This document shows, piece after piece, positions 1 to 10,023 of a stretch of 64,000 bases of DNA. The DNA lies in the NCBI RefSeq assembly GCF_900115125.1, contig NZ_FOVJ01000005.1:1-64000 (forward strand), read 5' to 3'. The first letter of the stretch is position 1. Each line of letters opens with the position of its first letter. This DNA is from Nitrosospira briensis. GTDB taxonomy: Bacteria > Pseudomonadota > Gammaproteobacteria > Burkholderiales > Nitrosomonadaceae. The position numbers were made by a program, and so were the translations under genes. The notes under the pieces were generated by a model, which was not told the DNA's origin, made no database searches, and saw only the letters and a program-made list of their open reading frames with translations.

Positions 1-156
1 GGCGGCAGTACTATAATGAGACGCGTCCCGACTCTGCATTGCAGTGGGCAACTCCCGCTGAATTCGCCCGCCAGGCAAGGGAAAATGCCTTGTCCGGCAG
101 GCAAAAAGAGCCGGGATTTTCTACTTTAGACCGTTGCTGATTTTGGGGGCGGGTCA
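1..156 (+). mobile_element. Right end of an IS3-family insertion sequence (truncated by window edge)
   Basis: The window opens inside a transposase reading frame (3-140). Just after its stop, positions 141-156 read on the minus strand as TGACCCGCCCCCAAAA, which has the TG start and C-rich body expected of an IS3-family terminal inverted repeat. The left end and the target duplication lie outside the window, so the boundary at 156 is inferred from this one end only. Confidence 0.6.
3..140 (+). CDS. IS3-family transposase OrfB, C-terminal fragment (partial)
   Basis: An open frame enters from the left edge and stops with TGA at 138-140, giving 45 visible residues. They contain YNETRPDSALQWATPAEFA, matching the YNxxRPHxxLxxxTPxxF signature that closes the DDE integrase core of IS3-family OrfB proteins. 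The catalytic DDE residues lie upstream, outside the window, so intactness cannot be judged. It carries the cut-and-paste/copy-out transposition activity of the element if complete. Positions 157-320, between this element and the next gene, show no convincing gene. Confidence 0.75.
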   Translation, partial: RQYYNETRPDSALQWATPAEFARQARENALSGRQKEPGFSTLDRC

Positions 157-320
157 TGGCCATCTGAATACTACTACTGCACGCAGCTAAAAATGGGGAG
201 AATACCGTAGTACTTCCAAGAAGCCGATCATCTGACTGCTTCGTTAATCTTGCTTAGCTTCCTGAATGCCCTGAATGGAATTGCTTTAGAAAGTTCGAGG
301 GGTGTAAGTTTGAACCGGTC

Positions 321-1811
321 TCACTTGACAATTTTTATTTTCTGACCTGCAACTGGTTCCCCTTCCGGATACTGCCCGTTGAGCAAGCGCAAGTAATTTT
401 CCGCGTTACTGCCCAAGGGAGAGTTCGTTGCGAGCCCGGCGTAGCTCAAGCCGTTCGTTGCGGTAATGGTCCTGATCTCAAGTCCCTTGATGGATTCTTT
501 CTCCGCGTTGGAAAGCGCGCGAAAGCTTTCAATCGTACCGGAGATTGCCGCCTGGTTGCGTCCAAACGCGGCGGGGGAATCGCCTCGCCCTGCCAGGAGG
601 TATGCATTGTTGTCATGGTAGATCACGCTCGCCTTGAACGGTTTTCCGTCCGATGTAGTAGAGCTCACGACGGCCAGGGCTAAGCCATTGCTGGTCATCG
701 ATAACACTGGAATAGAGGATTCAAGACGAAGGCGTTCGCGGGCGAGATCGGCAGGGGAACCGCGGGGATTTCCGAAACGACTCAGCACCATCAATGCGTC
801 GCCGCCGGGGCTGATTGCCACGACTTCATCGGGTTTGTTTCGTATGCGCCAGTCGGGCGGAAACGATAGGATGAAGCCCATCTCCTTGTGCTGAAACGTG
901 TTGCCTCGTATAACTCCATGGTTGACGGCATCACCGAACGCCATGCCTTCTGTTTGACGCAAAAATTCGGCGCGCCGATCATCCGCCGCACTCGGCTGGG
1001 AATATTGCTCCGCTTCGCCGACCACTTCCTGCAAGCGCGTGTCGTTGTCGGGATGAGTGGCAAAAAGACCATGATAACGGCGTGGCTCGCGCCCTTCCTG
1101 CGTGGCGACCTCGATATCGAACAATTCCTGGTTTTTGAGCACCCCGATAACTTTGATCATTGCCTGAGGATCATAGCCGCTTCGCGCCAGGTACTCCGCC
1201 CCAAGACGATCCGCTTCCAGTTCATGACTGCGGCCATAGCCAGAAACCAGCGCGCTTCCCGTAATCCCGAGAAGGCTCTGAACGCCCTGCGCCAGCTGTC
1301 CGCCCAGTTGCGGCATGAATATGGCCGCCGCCAGCCCGCCGATAGCGGCAGCCACATTGGCGGCAGTGGCGGCGCTATATTGCCGTACGCTGTGACGTGC
1401 CGTGACGTGGCCTATTTCGTGCGCCAGCACCGCGGCAAGCTCGGCCTCGGAATTAAGATAGGCAAGAATGCCGCGTGTTATGTAAATATAACCACCAGGC
1501 AGGGCAAAAGCATTTACCTGAGGACTGTCGACGACGGTGAAATGATAATCCAGCTGTGGACGATGGCTTTTTTTTGCGAGTTTTTGTCCAATCTCGCTGA
1601 CATAGGCTTGCAAGGCCGGCAAGTCATCGTAAACATCATACGCCTTGCCGATTTCGACAGCCGCTTGCTGCCCCTTGCGCATTTCGTCTGCCTCGGACAT
1701 GAGGGTGAAGTTCTGCTTGCCCGTAACAGGATTTACAGCACACCCGGTAAACAGAAACAGGCAGCCGAGCGAAATGGCGAGTTTAAGAGCCAAAGTTGAT
1801 ACCATTCTCAT
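321..1811 (-). CDS. M48-family metalloprotease, outer-membrane/periplasmic lipoprotein
   Basis: A 496-residue zinc metallopeptidase. The N terminus is a lipoprotein signal peptide with lipobox FTGC (Cys24), so the enzyme is probably anchored in the periplasm. The peptidase M48 core has HEIGH at about 131-135 with a downstream ELEAD at about 197-201 supplying the third zinc ligand. These are hallmarks of the BepA/YfgC/LoiP group that survey outer-membrane proteins. There are no TPR repeats like those of BepA; the C-terminal 200 residues are a less recognisable domain. The gene stands alone on the minus strand next to an IS end, downstream of the rpmE terminator. Substrate is unknown; the family assignment is secure. 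Confidence 0.88.
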   Translation of the reverse strand: MRMVSTLALKLAISLGCLFLFTGCAVNPVTGKQNFTLMSEADEMRKGQQAAVEIGKAYDVYDDLPALQAYVSEIGQKLAKKSHRPQLDYHFTVVDSPQVNAFALPGGYIYITRGILAYLNSEAELAAVLAHEIGHVTARHSVRQYSAATAANVAAAIGGLAAAIFMPQLGGQLAQGVQSLLGITGSALVSGYGRSHELEADRLGAEYLARSGYDPQAMIKVIGVLKNQELFDIEVATQEGREPRRYHGLFATHPDNDTRLQEVVGEAEQYSQPSAADDRRAEFLRQTEGMAFGDAVNHGVIRGNTFQHKEMGFILSFPPDWRIRNKPDEVVAISPGGDALMVLSRFGNPRGSPADLARERLRLESSIPVLSMTSNGLALAVVSSTTSDGKPFKASVIYHDNNAYLLAGRGDSPAAFGRNQAAISGTIESFRALSNAEKESIKGLEIRTITATNGLSYAGLATNSPLGSNAENYLRLLNGQYPEGEPVAGQKIKIVK

Positions 1812-1853
1812 TAAAGTATTTTAACTGCGGAAATAAAAAAAGCAGACGGAAAT

Positions 1854-1885
1854 AAAAAAGGGTAGCCGGAAGCTACCCTTTTTTA
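1854..1885 (-). terminator. Rho-independent terminator downstream of rpmE (bidirectional shape)
   Basis: A 7-bp stem GGGTAGC (1860-1866) / GCTACCC (1872-1878) with a 5-nt loop is flanked by an A-run on the left and T-run on the right, so it reads as an intrinsic terminator on either strand. On the minus strand it follows rpmE and insulates the M48 gene. Confidence 0.8.
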
Positions 1886-1924
1886 TACCGCCTGCTATCT
1901 TTGACAGAAGCATTGAACCGGTTT

Positions 1925-2149
1925 TTAAGCCGCCGGTTGCTTCTCTGCCTTTTTACCGTATTTCTGGCGGAACTTCTCAACCCGCCCGGCAGTATCGACG
2001 ATCTTTTGCTTGCCCGTATAGAAGGGATGACAGACCGAGCATACTTCGATATGCAAGGGCTTGCCCATGGTGGAACGGGTCTGGAACGTATTGCCGCAAC
2101 TGCAGCTTACGGTGATTTCCTGATAATTGGGGTGAATTTCTGGTTTCAT
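1925..2149 (-). CDS. rpmE: 50S ribosomal protein L31
   Basis: A 74-residue protein with the N-terminal MKPEIHP start and four cysteines (CSC near 16-18 and CSVC near 37-40) that bind zinc in the C+ (zinc-containing) form of L31. Length is normal for the family. The start ATG is preceded by AAGGA eight bases upstream. It lies downstream of rho on the same strand with its own likely promoter at 2201-2229 and a strong terminator after it. The C-terminal Lys/Ala-rich tail is slightly long, as in other betaproteobacteria. Confidence 0.95.
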   Translation of the reverse strand: MKPEIHPNYQEITVSCSCGNTFQTRSTMGKPLHIEVCSVCHPFYTGKQKIVDTAGRVEKFRQKYGKKAEKQPAA

Positions 2150-2200
2150 GGGATTATCCTTGAGCTGTTACTCGCGGTGCGCTGGACCGGGAAGGCGCAC

Positions 2201-2229
2201 ATTATCCTCTAGTCTGGAAGGGGATGCAA
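2201..2229 (-). promoter_or_regulatory. Candidate sigma-70 promoter for rpmE
   Basis: On the minus strand TTGCAT (2229-2224) and GATAAT (2206-2201) are separated by exactly 17 bp, about 50 bases upstream of the rpmE start codon. The -10 matches five of six consensus bases and the -35 three. A GTGCGC/GCGCAC hairpin follows in the leader. Confidence 0.45.
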
Positions 2230-2270
2230 CAGCGCATTCGATGAGAGGATTGCCGTATCTCTGACTTAAA

Positions 2271-3530
2271 CTACACCCGTCGCATCGAATCGAAGAAATC
2301 CGCGTTGTTCTTCGTTGCCTTGATCTTGTCGAGCAGGAATTCCATTGCTTCCATGTCGTCCATCGGATAGAGCAACTTGCGCAGCACCCAGATTTTCTGC
2401 AGGACGTCCGGTTTGATGAGCAGTTCTTCCTTGCGGGTGCCGGAACGATTGACGTTGATCGCAGGATAGATACGCTTCTCCGCCATGCGCCGGTCGAGAT
2501 GGATTTCCATATTGCCGGTACCCTTGAATTCCTCATAGATCACATCATCCATGCGTGAACCGGTATCGACCAGGGCGGTGGCGATAATGGTAAGCGATCC
2601 GCCTTCTTCAATGTTTCGCGCCGCGCCGAAAAATCGCTTGGGGCGCTGCAACGCGTTGGCATCAACCCCGCCGGTCAGCACCTTGCCGGAGGCAGGAACT
2701 ACCGTATTGTATGCGCGTGCGAGACGTGTAATCGAATCCAGCAGTATCACGACATCCTTTTTGTGCTCTACGAGCCGCTTCGCCTTCTCAATTACCATAT
2801 CGGCTACTTGCACATGGCGGACCGCGGGCTCGTCAAAAGTGGAGGAGACCACTTCTCCTCTGACCGAGCGGATCATCTCGGTGACTTCTTCAGGCCGCTC
2901 GTCGATGAGCAATACCATCAGGATAACATCGGGATGGTTGGCTGCGATGGCATGGGCAATATGTTGAAGCATCACCGTTTTGCCGGATTTGGGGCTGGCC
3001 ACCAGCAAACCCCGCTGCCCCTTGCCAATAGGGGCAATGAGGTCAATGATGCGACTGGTAACGTTTTCTTCGGCTTTGATGTCGCGTTCAAGCAACAATC
3101 TTTCGGTGGGGAACAGCGGGGTAAGGTTTTCGAACAGTATTTTATGCTTGGACTGCTCCGGCGGTTCACTGTTGACCTTATCGACCTTGACCAGTGCGAA
3201 ATACCGTTCGCCGTCTTTTGGGGTGCGAATTTCACCTTCGATCGAATCGCCGGTATGCAGGTTGAAACGCCTTATCTGACTGGGAGAGACATAAATGTCA
3301 TCAGGACCCGCCAGATAGGAAGTGTCCGGAGAACGCAGAAAGCCGAAACCATCCTGCAAAACCTCCAGCGTGCCTTCACCAAAAATACTCTCGCCTTTGC
3401 GGGCCTGGTTTTTCAATAGCGCGAAAATCAAATCCTGTTTTCGCAGGCGGTTGGCGCCGTCAATTTCATTGGCGATAGCCATCTCTACCAGTTCAGTAAC
3501 ATGGAAGTTTTTGAGGTCGGATAAGTGCAT
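2271..3530 (-). CDS. rho: Transcription termination factor Rho
   Basis: A 419-residue hexameric RNA-dependent ATPase of normal length. It opens with the N-terminal helical domain ([18 protein letters not shown]), followed by the cold-shock-like RNA-binding domain with the [11 protein letters not shown]1 motif (about 61-68) and the RecA-like ATPase with Walker A ASPKSGKT (about 178-185) and the [15 protein letters not shown] Walker B/Q-loop region. The gene sits between trxA upstream and rpmE downstream, a widely conserved trxA-rho order. The 155-base trxA-rho gap could hold an autoregulatory leader, but no clear attenuator is seen. Confidence 0.97.
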   Translation of the reverse strand: MHLSDLKNFHVTELVEMAIANEIDGANRLRKQDLIFALLKNQARKGESIFGEGTLEVLQDGFGFLRSPDTSYLAGPDDIYVSPSQIRRFNLHTGDSIEGEIRTPKDGERYFALVKVDKVNSEPPEQSKHKILFENLTPLFPTERLLLERDIKAEENVTSRIIDLIAPIGKGQRGLLVASPKSGKTVMLQHIAHAIAANHPDVILMVLLIDERPEEVTEMIRSVRGEVVSSTFDEPAVRHVQVADMVIEKAKRLVEHKKDVVILLDSITRLARAYNTVVPASGKVLTGGVDANALQRPKRFFGAARNIEEGGSLTIIATALVDTGSRMDDVIYEEFKGTGNMEIHLDRRMAEKRIYPAINVNRSGTRKEELLIKPDVLQKIWVLRKLLYPMDDMEAMEFLLDKIKATKNNADFFDSMRRV

Positions 3531-3685
3531 TGAGTGGAACTCGTGGGTGAGGAACAGGGGCGTAAAGCGTCAGAAAACGTTGGGAAAAACTGATGGGGCC
3601 GAACGAGAATTAAGCGGTGAATCTAATTGGACCGGAATCTAATCGGAGCGCTTGGGGGAGGCGATTATTTATCAGATTAGCGGTT

Positions 3686-4012
3686 TTAGATATGGCTGTC
3701 AATAAAAGCGGTGAGTTGGGATTTTGACAGGGCGCCAACCTTGGTTGCCTCAATATTACCATTCTTGAACAGCATGAGCGTGGGGATACCGCGAATACCA
3801 TACTTCGGCGGGGTAGCCTGGTTTTCGTCAATATTAAGTTTGGCTATTTTCAGACGATCTCCATATTCTTTAGCTACTTCGTCCAGAATGGGAGCAATCA
3901 TCTTGCATGGCCCGCACCACTCCGCCCAGTAATCAACCAGCACAGGCACGGTTGATTGCAAAACTTCGGCTTCGAATGTCCCATCGGAAACATAATGGAT
4001 ATGCTGACTCAT
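3686..4012 (-). CDS. trxA: Thioredoxin 1
   Basis: A 108-residue cytoplasmic thiol-disulfide reductant with the classic active site WCGPC at 32-36, the conserved cis-proline region (RGIPTLMLF) and no signal peptide. Length and motifs are those of TrxA. It reduces ribonucleotide reductase, methionine sulfoxide reductases and similar targets using electrons from thioredoxin reductase, which is not in the window. It lies upstream of rho on the same strand. The 299-base gap between it and glnS (4013-4311) has no supported gene; a short GGGCT/AGCCC stem at 4263-4276 could end glnS transcripts. Confidence 0.96.
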   Translation of the reverse strand: MSQHIHYVSDGTFEAEVLQSTVPVLVDYWAEWCGPCKMIAPILDEVAKEYGDRLKIAKLNIDENQATPPKYGIRGIPTLMLFKNGNIEATKVGALSKSQLTAFIDSHI

Positions 4013-4311
4013 GAGTTCTCGTTCCAGTTGAATAAAATTCGGCTAGCGACTGCGGCAGGCGAAGATACATTTTGCGAAGTGCCGGAAGTCTGGGACAGTC
4101 AGGATTACGCAAAAATGTCAGAAATTATTACCTTTTGCTGCTTGTATTTTTGCTACTGAATATTTACTCGGTATGCTAGCGAAAAAATGCGTGAAAGGGA
4201 AGTAATTTTAACAGAAAATGGCTCACATTGATTTTGTATGCTGCGGAAAAAGAAGATTAAGCGGGCTCGGCAGCCCAATTAATGGGGTTTGCACTCTCCA
4301 GATCAAAAAGA

Positions 4312-6009
4312 TCAGGCAGTTTTCCCCCATGAATCCCGTAGTGTTACGGCACGGTTGAATACGGGCTTTCCAGTTTTTGTATCGTGACGGTCCGCGATGA
4401 AGTAACCGTGACGTTCGAATTGGAAGCGGTCTTCCGGTTGAGCCTGATTGAGTGCTGATTCCACGTAAGCAGAAATGAATTTCTTTGAATGTGGATTTAG
4501 AAACGTTTTGTAGTCTTGTCCTCCCGCGTCAGGATGGGCATGAGCGAACAGGCGGTCATACAGCCGTACTTCAGCCTTTTGCGCATGGCTTGCCGAAAGC
4601 CAGTGAATGTTACCCTTGATTTTGCGCTTGTCCGCTCCTGCTGTGCCACTTTTGCTTTCAGGGTCATAAGTGCAGTGAATTTCCACGACTTCTCCACTTG
4701 CGTCTTTCACGACATCCACGCACCTGACGATGTACGCGTAACGCAGGCGCACCTCCGCGCCGGGCGAGAGACGGAAATAGCCCTTGGAGGGAATTTCCAT
4801 GAAATCGCTGCGCTCGATATAGATCGTTTTCGACAGGGGCACGGCGCGGCTTCCCCACTCTGGTTTTTGCGGATGGTTAGGAGCCAGGCAGTCTTCCTCG
4901 CGATCTTCCGGATAATTGTCGATAATAACCTTCAATGGCTCCAGGACGACTACGCGGCGGTGGGCGCGCTCGTTCAGGTCTTCGCGAAGGCAATCTTCTA
5001 GCACGCTCATGTCTATCCATGAGTCAGCTTTGCTGATACCGATGCGCTCGGCGAAAAGTCGGATGGATTCGGCGGTATAGCCTCGGCGCCGCACTCCTGC
5101 AAGGGTATTCATGCGGGGATCGTCCCAGCCGTCGACTAAACCGCTCTCGACCAACTCATTCAGCTTGCGCTTGCTCATGACGGTATAGGTCAGGTTCAGC
5201 CGCGCAAACTCGATCTGCTGGGGGTGGCACGGAACGATCTCCGCCAGCTGATTCAGTGTCCAGTCATAGAGCGGACGGTGGTCTTCGAATTCCAGCGTGC
5301 AAAGAGAGTGAGTAATTTTTTCCAGCGCGTCGGAGATGCAATGCGTGTAATCGTACATAGGGTAAATGCACCATTTATCGCCCGTGCGATGATGATGTGC
5401 ATGACGAATACGGTATATCACAGGATCGCGCAGATTGATGTTGGGAGAAGTCATATCGATTTTGGCGCGCAGAACATGCGTGCCGTCGGCAAATTCTCCC
5501 GATTTCATACGGCGGAAGAGGTCAAGGTTTTCTGCAACGGCGCGTTCGCGGTAGGGGCTGTTTTCGCCAGCTTCGGTTAGTGTGCCGCGCAGCGCACGGA
5601 TTTCCTCCGCGGTGAGGCTGTCTACGTAGGCCTTGCCCTGCCCGATGAGGTATTCTGCAAACTCGTACAGTTTGTCGAAATAGTCGGAAGCATAATGCAG
5701 GTGTTTGCCCCAATCAAAACCAAGCCATCTGACTGCATCAAGTATTGAGTCGACATACTCCTGCTCTTCTTTTTCAGGATTAGTGTCGTCGAAGCGCAGA
5801 TGGCATATGCCGTTATAATCGCGGGCAAGGCCGAAATTGAGGCATATGCTTTTTGCGTGACCGATGTGCAGATAGCCGTTCGGTTCAGGTGGGAAGCGGG
5901 TTTCCACGCGGCCATTCCACTTACCGGATCGATTATCTTCTTCGATAATGTTGCGGATGAAGTTTGAAGCGGGCGGAATGCCGGAACCAGTTGCGTGACT
6001 ATCTTTCAA
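4312..6009 (-). CDS. glnS: Glutaminyl-tRNA synthetase
   Basis: A 565-residue class I aminoacyl-tRNA synthetase. HIGH is at about 48-51 ([15 protein letters not shown]) and the KMSKS-like loop is VMSKRKL. The GlnRS-specific catalytic core and C-terminal anticodon-binding beta-barrels are complete, ending close to the usual length. Presence of GlnRS fits a proteobacterium that charges tRNA-Gln directly. It is transcribed away from birA, with about 200 bases between them that must hold both promoters. No frameshift seen. Confidence 0.97.
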   Translation of the reverse strand: MKDSHATGSGIPPASNFIRNIIEEDNRSGKWNGRVETRFPPEPNGYLHIGHAKSICLNFGLARDYNGICHLRFDDTNPEKEEQEYVDSILDAVRWLGFDWGKHLHYASDYFDKLYEFAEYLIGQGKAYVDSLTAEEIRALRGTLTEAGENSPYRERAVAENLDLFRRMKSGEFADGTHVLRAKIDMTSPNINLRDPVIYRIRHAHHHRTGDKWCIYPMYDYTHCISDALEKITHSLCTLEFEDHRPLYDWTLNQLAEIVPCHPQQIEFARLNLTYTVMSKRKLNELVESGLVDGWDDPRMNTLAGVRRRGYTAESIRLFAERIGISKADSWIDMSVLEDCLREDLNERAHRRVVVLEPLKVIIDNYPEDREEDCLAPNHPQKPEWGSRAVPLSKTIYIERSDFMEIPSKGYFRLSPGAEVRLRYAYIVRCVDVVKDASGEVVEIHCTYDPESKSGTAGADKRKIKGNIHWLSASHAQKAEVRLYDRLFAHAHPDAGGQDYKTFLNPHSKKFISAYVESALNQAQPEDRFQFERHGYFIADRHDTKTGKPVFNRAVTLRDSWGKTA

Positions 6010-6217
6010 GTGAGCCTCTCGAAGTGGTATTCCCCGTGCCGGGAGAATTTTTTAACAAGCCGGAATGCCGCACGATGCCATGCTGGCCGGCTCCGCATGC
6101 TTGGACGGTTATTATAAGGGAATAGAACGCGATCCAAATCCTATAAGTGGGCCTCGAACGCAATAAATGAATCGCTCTGCAGCGCAGGCGAAATGTATTT
6201 GCACTACACTGATCATC

Positions 6218-7207
6218 ATGAAGGCTCTTGCTTTTTCTATTCTTCGGCTGTTGAGTGCCAACGAATTTCTTTCGGGCGCAACCATTGCCAGGGCCCTTGG
6301 GGTTTCGCGCGCCAGCGTGTCCACCGCTCTTCGTGACTTGGATCAGGTTGGTCTGACCGTGCACAAGGTTCATGGGCGCGGCTATCGCCTGCTCGAACCT
6401 GTGCAATGGCTGGAACGGGATTTGATCCTGAAGCATATGGGCGCCGACGCCAAAAATTTTAACCTCGAAGTCCTGGATACGATCGATTCAACGAATAGCT
6501 TCCTGATGAAAGAAGCTGTAAACGAGGTGCATTCGGCCGGCACGGGCATTCGCGCAGTGGCGGTGGAACTGCAAACCGGCGGACGAGGGCGGCGCGGCCG
6601 GCAATGGCATTCGGGTCTTGGTGATAGTCTTGCCTTCTCTCTGCTATGGCGGTTCCAGCAGAGTGCGGGTTTCCTCTCGGGCCTGAGCCTGGCGGCCGGG
6701 GTAGCGATCATTCGTGCGCTTGAATCGGCCGGGATTGAAGGCGCAGTCCTTAAATGGCCAAACGACGTGATGTTCAACTTCTGCAAACTGGCAGGAATAC
6801 TGATCGAGTTGCATGGAGACATGCTGGGCCCAACGGTTGCGGTGGTTGGTGTCGGCATGAATCTGAAGTTGTCCCCTAGCATACAGGGGCGCATAGACCA
6901 GGGAGCGACGGATGTGTTTTCCATTATCGGGAAGATGCCGGACCGCAATAAATTGCTGGCGGAACTATTGATTAATCTTGCATCGGCGTTAAAGGAATTT
7001 GAGCAGAAAGGCTTTGCGCCCTTCAAGGGCGAATGGTCGGATCATCATGTTTGTGCAAGCAAAGCTGTCACGCTTCGGTTGCCGGACGGCTCAGGCCGAC
7101 AAGGAACGGTAGCAGGTGTGGGGGATGACGGATCGTTGCTGTTACGAACGTCGACGGGGGTGCGGAGCTATAGCGGTGGCGAGATAACATTATGCAGGAT
7201 GACGTGA
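6218..7207 (+). CDS. birA: Bifunctional biotin operon repressor / biotin-[acetyl-CoA carboxylase] ligase
   Basis: 329 residues from the chosen ATG at 6218; an in-frame ATG at 6167 would add 17 atypical residues. Residues 1-60 form a winged helix-turn-helix (GATIARALGVSRASVSTALR). The ligase domain has GRGRRGRQW (about 122-130, the biotinyl-AMP loop), KWPND near 179-183 and KLAGILIE. It activates biotin to biotinyl-5'-AMP and loads the carboxylase carrier protein; the HTH suggests DNA binding at bio operators. Its TGA at 7205-7207 abuts the coaX ATG at 7208, so the two are translationally coupled. Confidence 0.95.
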   Translation: MKALAFSILRLLSANEFLSGATIARALGVSRASVSTALRDLDQVGLTVHKVHGRGYRLLEPVQWLERDLILKHMGADAKNFNLEVLDTIDSTNSFLMKEAVNEVHSAGTGIRAVAVELQTGGRGRRGRQWHSGLGDSLAFSLLWRFQQSAGFLSGLSLAAGVAIIRALESAGIEGAVLKWPNDVMFNFCKLAGILIELHGDMLGPTVAVVGVGMNLKLSPSIQGRIDQGATDVFSIIGKMPDRNKLLAELLINLASALKEFEQKGFAPFKGEWSDHHVCASKAVTLRLPDGSGRQGTVAGVGDDGSLLLRTSTGVRSYSGGEITLCRMT

Positions 7208-7957
7208 ATGAAGCCGCTGCTGCTTGCGGTTGACTCCGGCAATACCCGCATCAAGTGGGGGTTGCATGATGGGCACGGCTGGCTGAAACAAGGAGCGGTG
7301 GCCCAGGGAAAAAAGGAGTTGCTGGAGCAGGAATGGAAAAGCTTGCGGGAACCTTCGCGTATAGTGATATCCAACGTCGGTGGTGTGGAGGCCAAGGCCG
7401 CTCTGTCCGAGGTGATTTCGCGGTGGGAAGCCGAGCCGCACTGGATTACTGCTGTTGATTACCAGCGCGGCGTGCGCAATTACTATACCTATCCGGCACA
7501 GCTTGGAAGCGACCGCTGGGCAGCGCTGGTTGCAGCATGGGAGTTGGAAGGGCAGGGCTGTCTTGTAGTGGATGCCGGGACCGCCATGACAGTCGACGCT
7601 CTTTCTGATACCGGGGAATTTCTGGGTGGAATTATTACCCCAGGCATTGATCTGATGCAGAAGATCCCGTTAGGGAATATCACCTCGTTGAAACCCGAGG
7701 ATGGGAAATATTGCGATTATCCAGACAACACCGCTGACGCCCTGTACAGCGGAGCAATACATGCAATGGCCGGCGCTGTCGAGCGCATGGCGGTATTGCT
7801 TGCAGGCACTCTGGGCCACGTTCCTGAATGTATTCTGAGCGGGGGCGCGGCGCAGCAGTTGCAACCCCGGCTTACGGTAAATACCAAAGTGGTGGATAAT
7901 CTGGTATTGCAAGGTCTGGTAGTTATTGCCCGGGAGAGTTCCCAAGCGCCGTTGTAG
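7208..7957 (+). CDS. coaX: Type III pantothenate kinase
   Basis: A 249-residue ASKHA-fold kinase that phosphorylates pantothenate in the first step of coenzyme A synthesis. The N-terminal phosphate motif is DSGNTRIKWG (about 7-16); the central GTAMTVDAL and GGIITPG motifs are present. Length is standard for CoaX. The type III enzyme is typically insensitive to CoA feedback. It starts one base after the birA stop, a fusion-like order seen in many betaproteobacteria (birA-coaX, sometimes fused). Confidence 0.95.
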   Translation: MKPLLLAVDSGNTRIKWGLHDGHGWLKQGAVAQGKKELLEQEWKSLREPSRIVISNVGGVEAKAALSEVISRWEAEPHWITAVDYQRGVRNYYTYPAQLGSDRWAALVAAWELEGQGCLVVDAGTAMTVDALSDTGEFLGGIITPGIDLMQKIPLGNITSLKPEDGKYCDYPDNTADALYSGAIHAMAGAVERMAVLLAGTLGHVPECILSGGAAQQLQPRLTVNTKVVDNLVLQGLVVIARESSQAPL

Positions 7958-8026
7958 GCCGTTCTTTTTACGATATAGCGGTAGAATTTATTTTTTGCTT
8001 TTGCGTCTTCGGGACCGGATTGGAAT

Positions 8027-8827
8027 ATGTCTGTTTTTCAGCACGCAACGTTTTATACCACTGTTAACGAGTTGCACTGCCTGCCGCCGCCCCAGGGAGT
8101 GGAAATAGCTTTTGCCGGGCGGTCCAATGCAGGCAAATCCAGCGCCATTAATTCGCTGGCCAATCGCGGACGCCTTGCTTTTGTCAGCAAAACGCCGGGA
8201 CGTACTCAGCATCTGAATTTTTTTCAACTGGGCCATAACCGTTTTCTGGTGGATCTTCCGGGTTACGGCTACGCGAAGGTGCCGTTTGGAGTCCGTCAGC
8301 ATTGGGAACACCTGCTTAGCACCTATCTCGAGACGCGGGAATCACTCTATGGCATGGTGCTTATCATGGATGTGCGCCACCCCTTGACTCCGCTCGACCG
8401 GCAGATGCTCGCCTGGTTCGCCTCAACAGGAAAACCGGTTCATGTACTGCTGACCAAATCGGATAAGCTTGCCAGGCAGCAGGCGGAGAAAATTCGCAAA
8501 GACGTGCTGGCTTTTCTACGTGAAACTTATCCGCAATGCAGCGTACAATTATTTTCCAGTTTAACGAAGGAAGGGGTCGAGGAAGCTACTGCCATGCTTG
8601 GCAAATGGCTGGGGAGAGAGACGGATCTGGTTCAGGAATCAAATGCAGCTCCCGAAGAAAATGACCGGGTGAGAAGAAAGAACCCCCGGTTAAAGGGGAA
8701 TAAAACCGGGGGTAAAGCTACCTTAATGGGAATTAAGGTACCCGCTCAGGGAGGAAAAGCGGGAGACAACAAAGACAACAAAGACAACAACAACGAACAT
8801 AAAAAACCCCCGGTTAAAGGGGAATAA
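8027..8827 (+). CDS. engB: Ribosome biogenesis GTP-binding protein EngB (YihA/YsxC) with extended C-terminal tail
   Basis: A TRAFAC GTPase for 50S subunit assembly. G1 is GRSNAGKS (31-38), G2 includes TPGRTQ (56-61), G3 DLPGYGYAK (76-84), G4 TKSDK (143-147). The family core ends near residue 200, at [10 protein letters not shown], but this frame runs to 266. The additional residues are low-complexity and basic ([10 protein letters not shown] and similar), and from residue about 219 they are encoded by a repeat element (8681-8767) that is duplicated downstream. The stop at 8825-8827 lies inside the second copy. The tail therefore looks like read-through into structured DNA, not a conserved domain. 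Confidence 0.93.
   Translation: MSVFQHATFYTTVNELHCLPPPQGVEIAFAGRSNAGKSSAINSLANRGRLAFVSKTPGRTQHLNFFQLGHNRFLVDLPGYGYAKVPFGVRQHWEHLLSTYLETRESLYGMVLIMDVRHPLTPLDRQMLAWFASTGKPVHVLLTKSDKLARQQAEKIRKDVLAFLRETYPQCSVQLFSSLTKEGVEEATAMLGKWLGRETDLVQESNAAPEENDRVRRKNPRLKGNKTGGKATLMGIKVPAQGGKAGDNKDNKDNNNEHKKPPVKGE
8681..8767 (+). repeat. Structured direct repeat, copy 1 (three hairpins with GGA loops)
   Basis: An 87-nt block that recurs at 8805-8890 with about 94% identity. It folds into three consecutive stems: CCCCCGGTT (8683-8691) with AACCGGGGG (8704-8712); TACCTTAAT with ATTAAGGTA around a 4-nt GGGA loop; and CCCGCT with AGCGGG around CAGGGAGGAAA. Every loop carries GGGA/GGA. It lies inside the 3' end of the engB frame. 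Candidates are a protein-binding RNA array (CsrA/RsmA type) or a palindromic repeat family. Confidence 0.8.
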
Positions 8828-8890
8828 AACCGGGGGCAAACTACCTTAATAGGGATTAAGGTACCCGCTCAGGGAGGAAAAGCGGGAGAC
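8805..8890 (+). repeat. Structured direct repeat, copy 2
   Basis: Second copy, starting 124 nt after copy 1 and separated by an AACAAAGAC-type microsatellite. All three stems are unchanged. The differences from copy 1 fall in the unpaired linker (T to C and a one-base deletion) and in the loop of stem 2 (GGGA versus AGGG), where a GGGA motif is still present. The engB stop codon falls within the first loop. Confidence 0.8.
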
Positions 8891-8919
8891 TAATAAAGCG
8901 ACGTCTGCAAGTAAGATAT

Positions 8920-9986
<1,067 letters not shown>

Positions 9987-10023
9987 GAAGGCAGGAGCAA
10001 GATTTTTTGATGCTCCTCGGCTA

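Noticed and set aside
888-1799. Long plus-strand ORF (303 codons)
   Set aside because: It is antisense to the M48 protease over its whole length, with no family resemblance; a shadow of GC-rich codon use.
2763-3419. Plus-strand ORF of 218 codons
   Set aside because: Antisense to rho, which is unambiguous.
9994-10019. AGGAGCA/TGCTCCT hairpin after hemB considered as an intrinsic terminator
   Set aside because: The T run is in the loop and none follows the stem on either strand.
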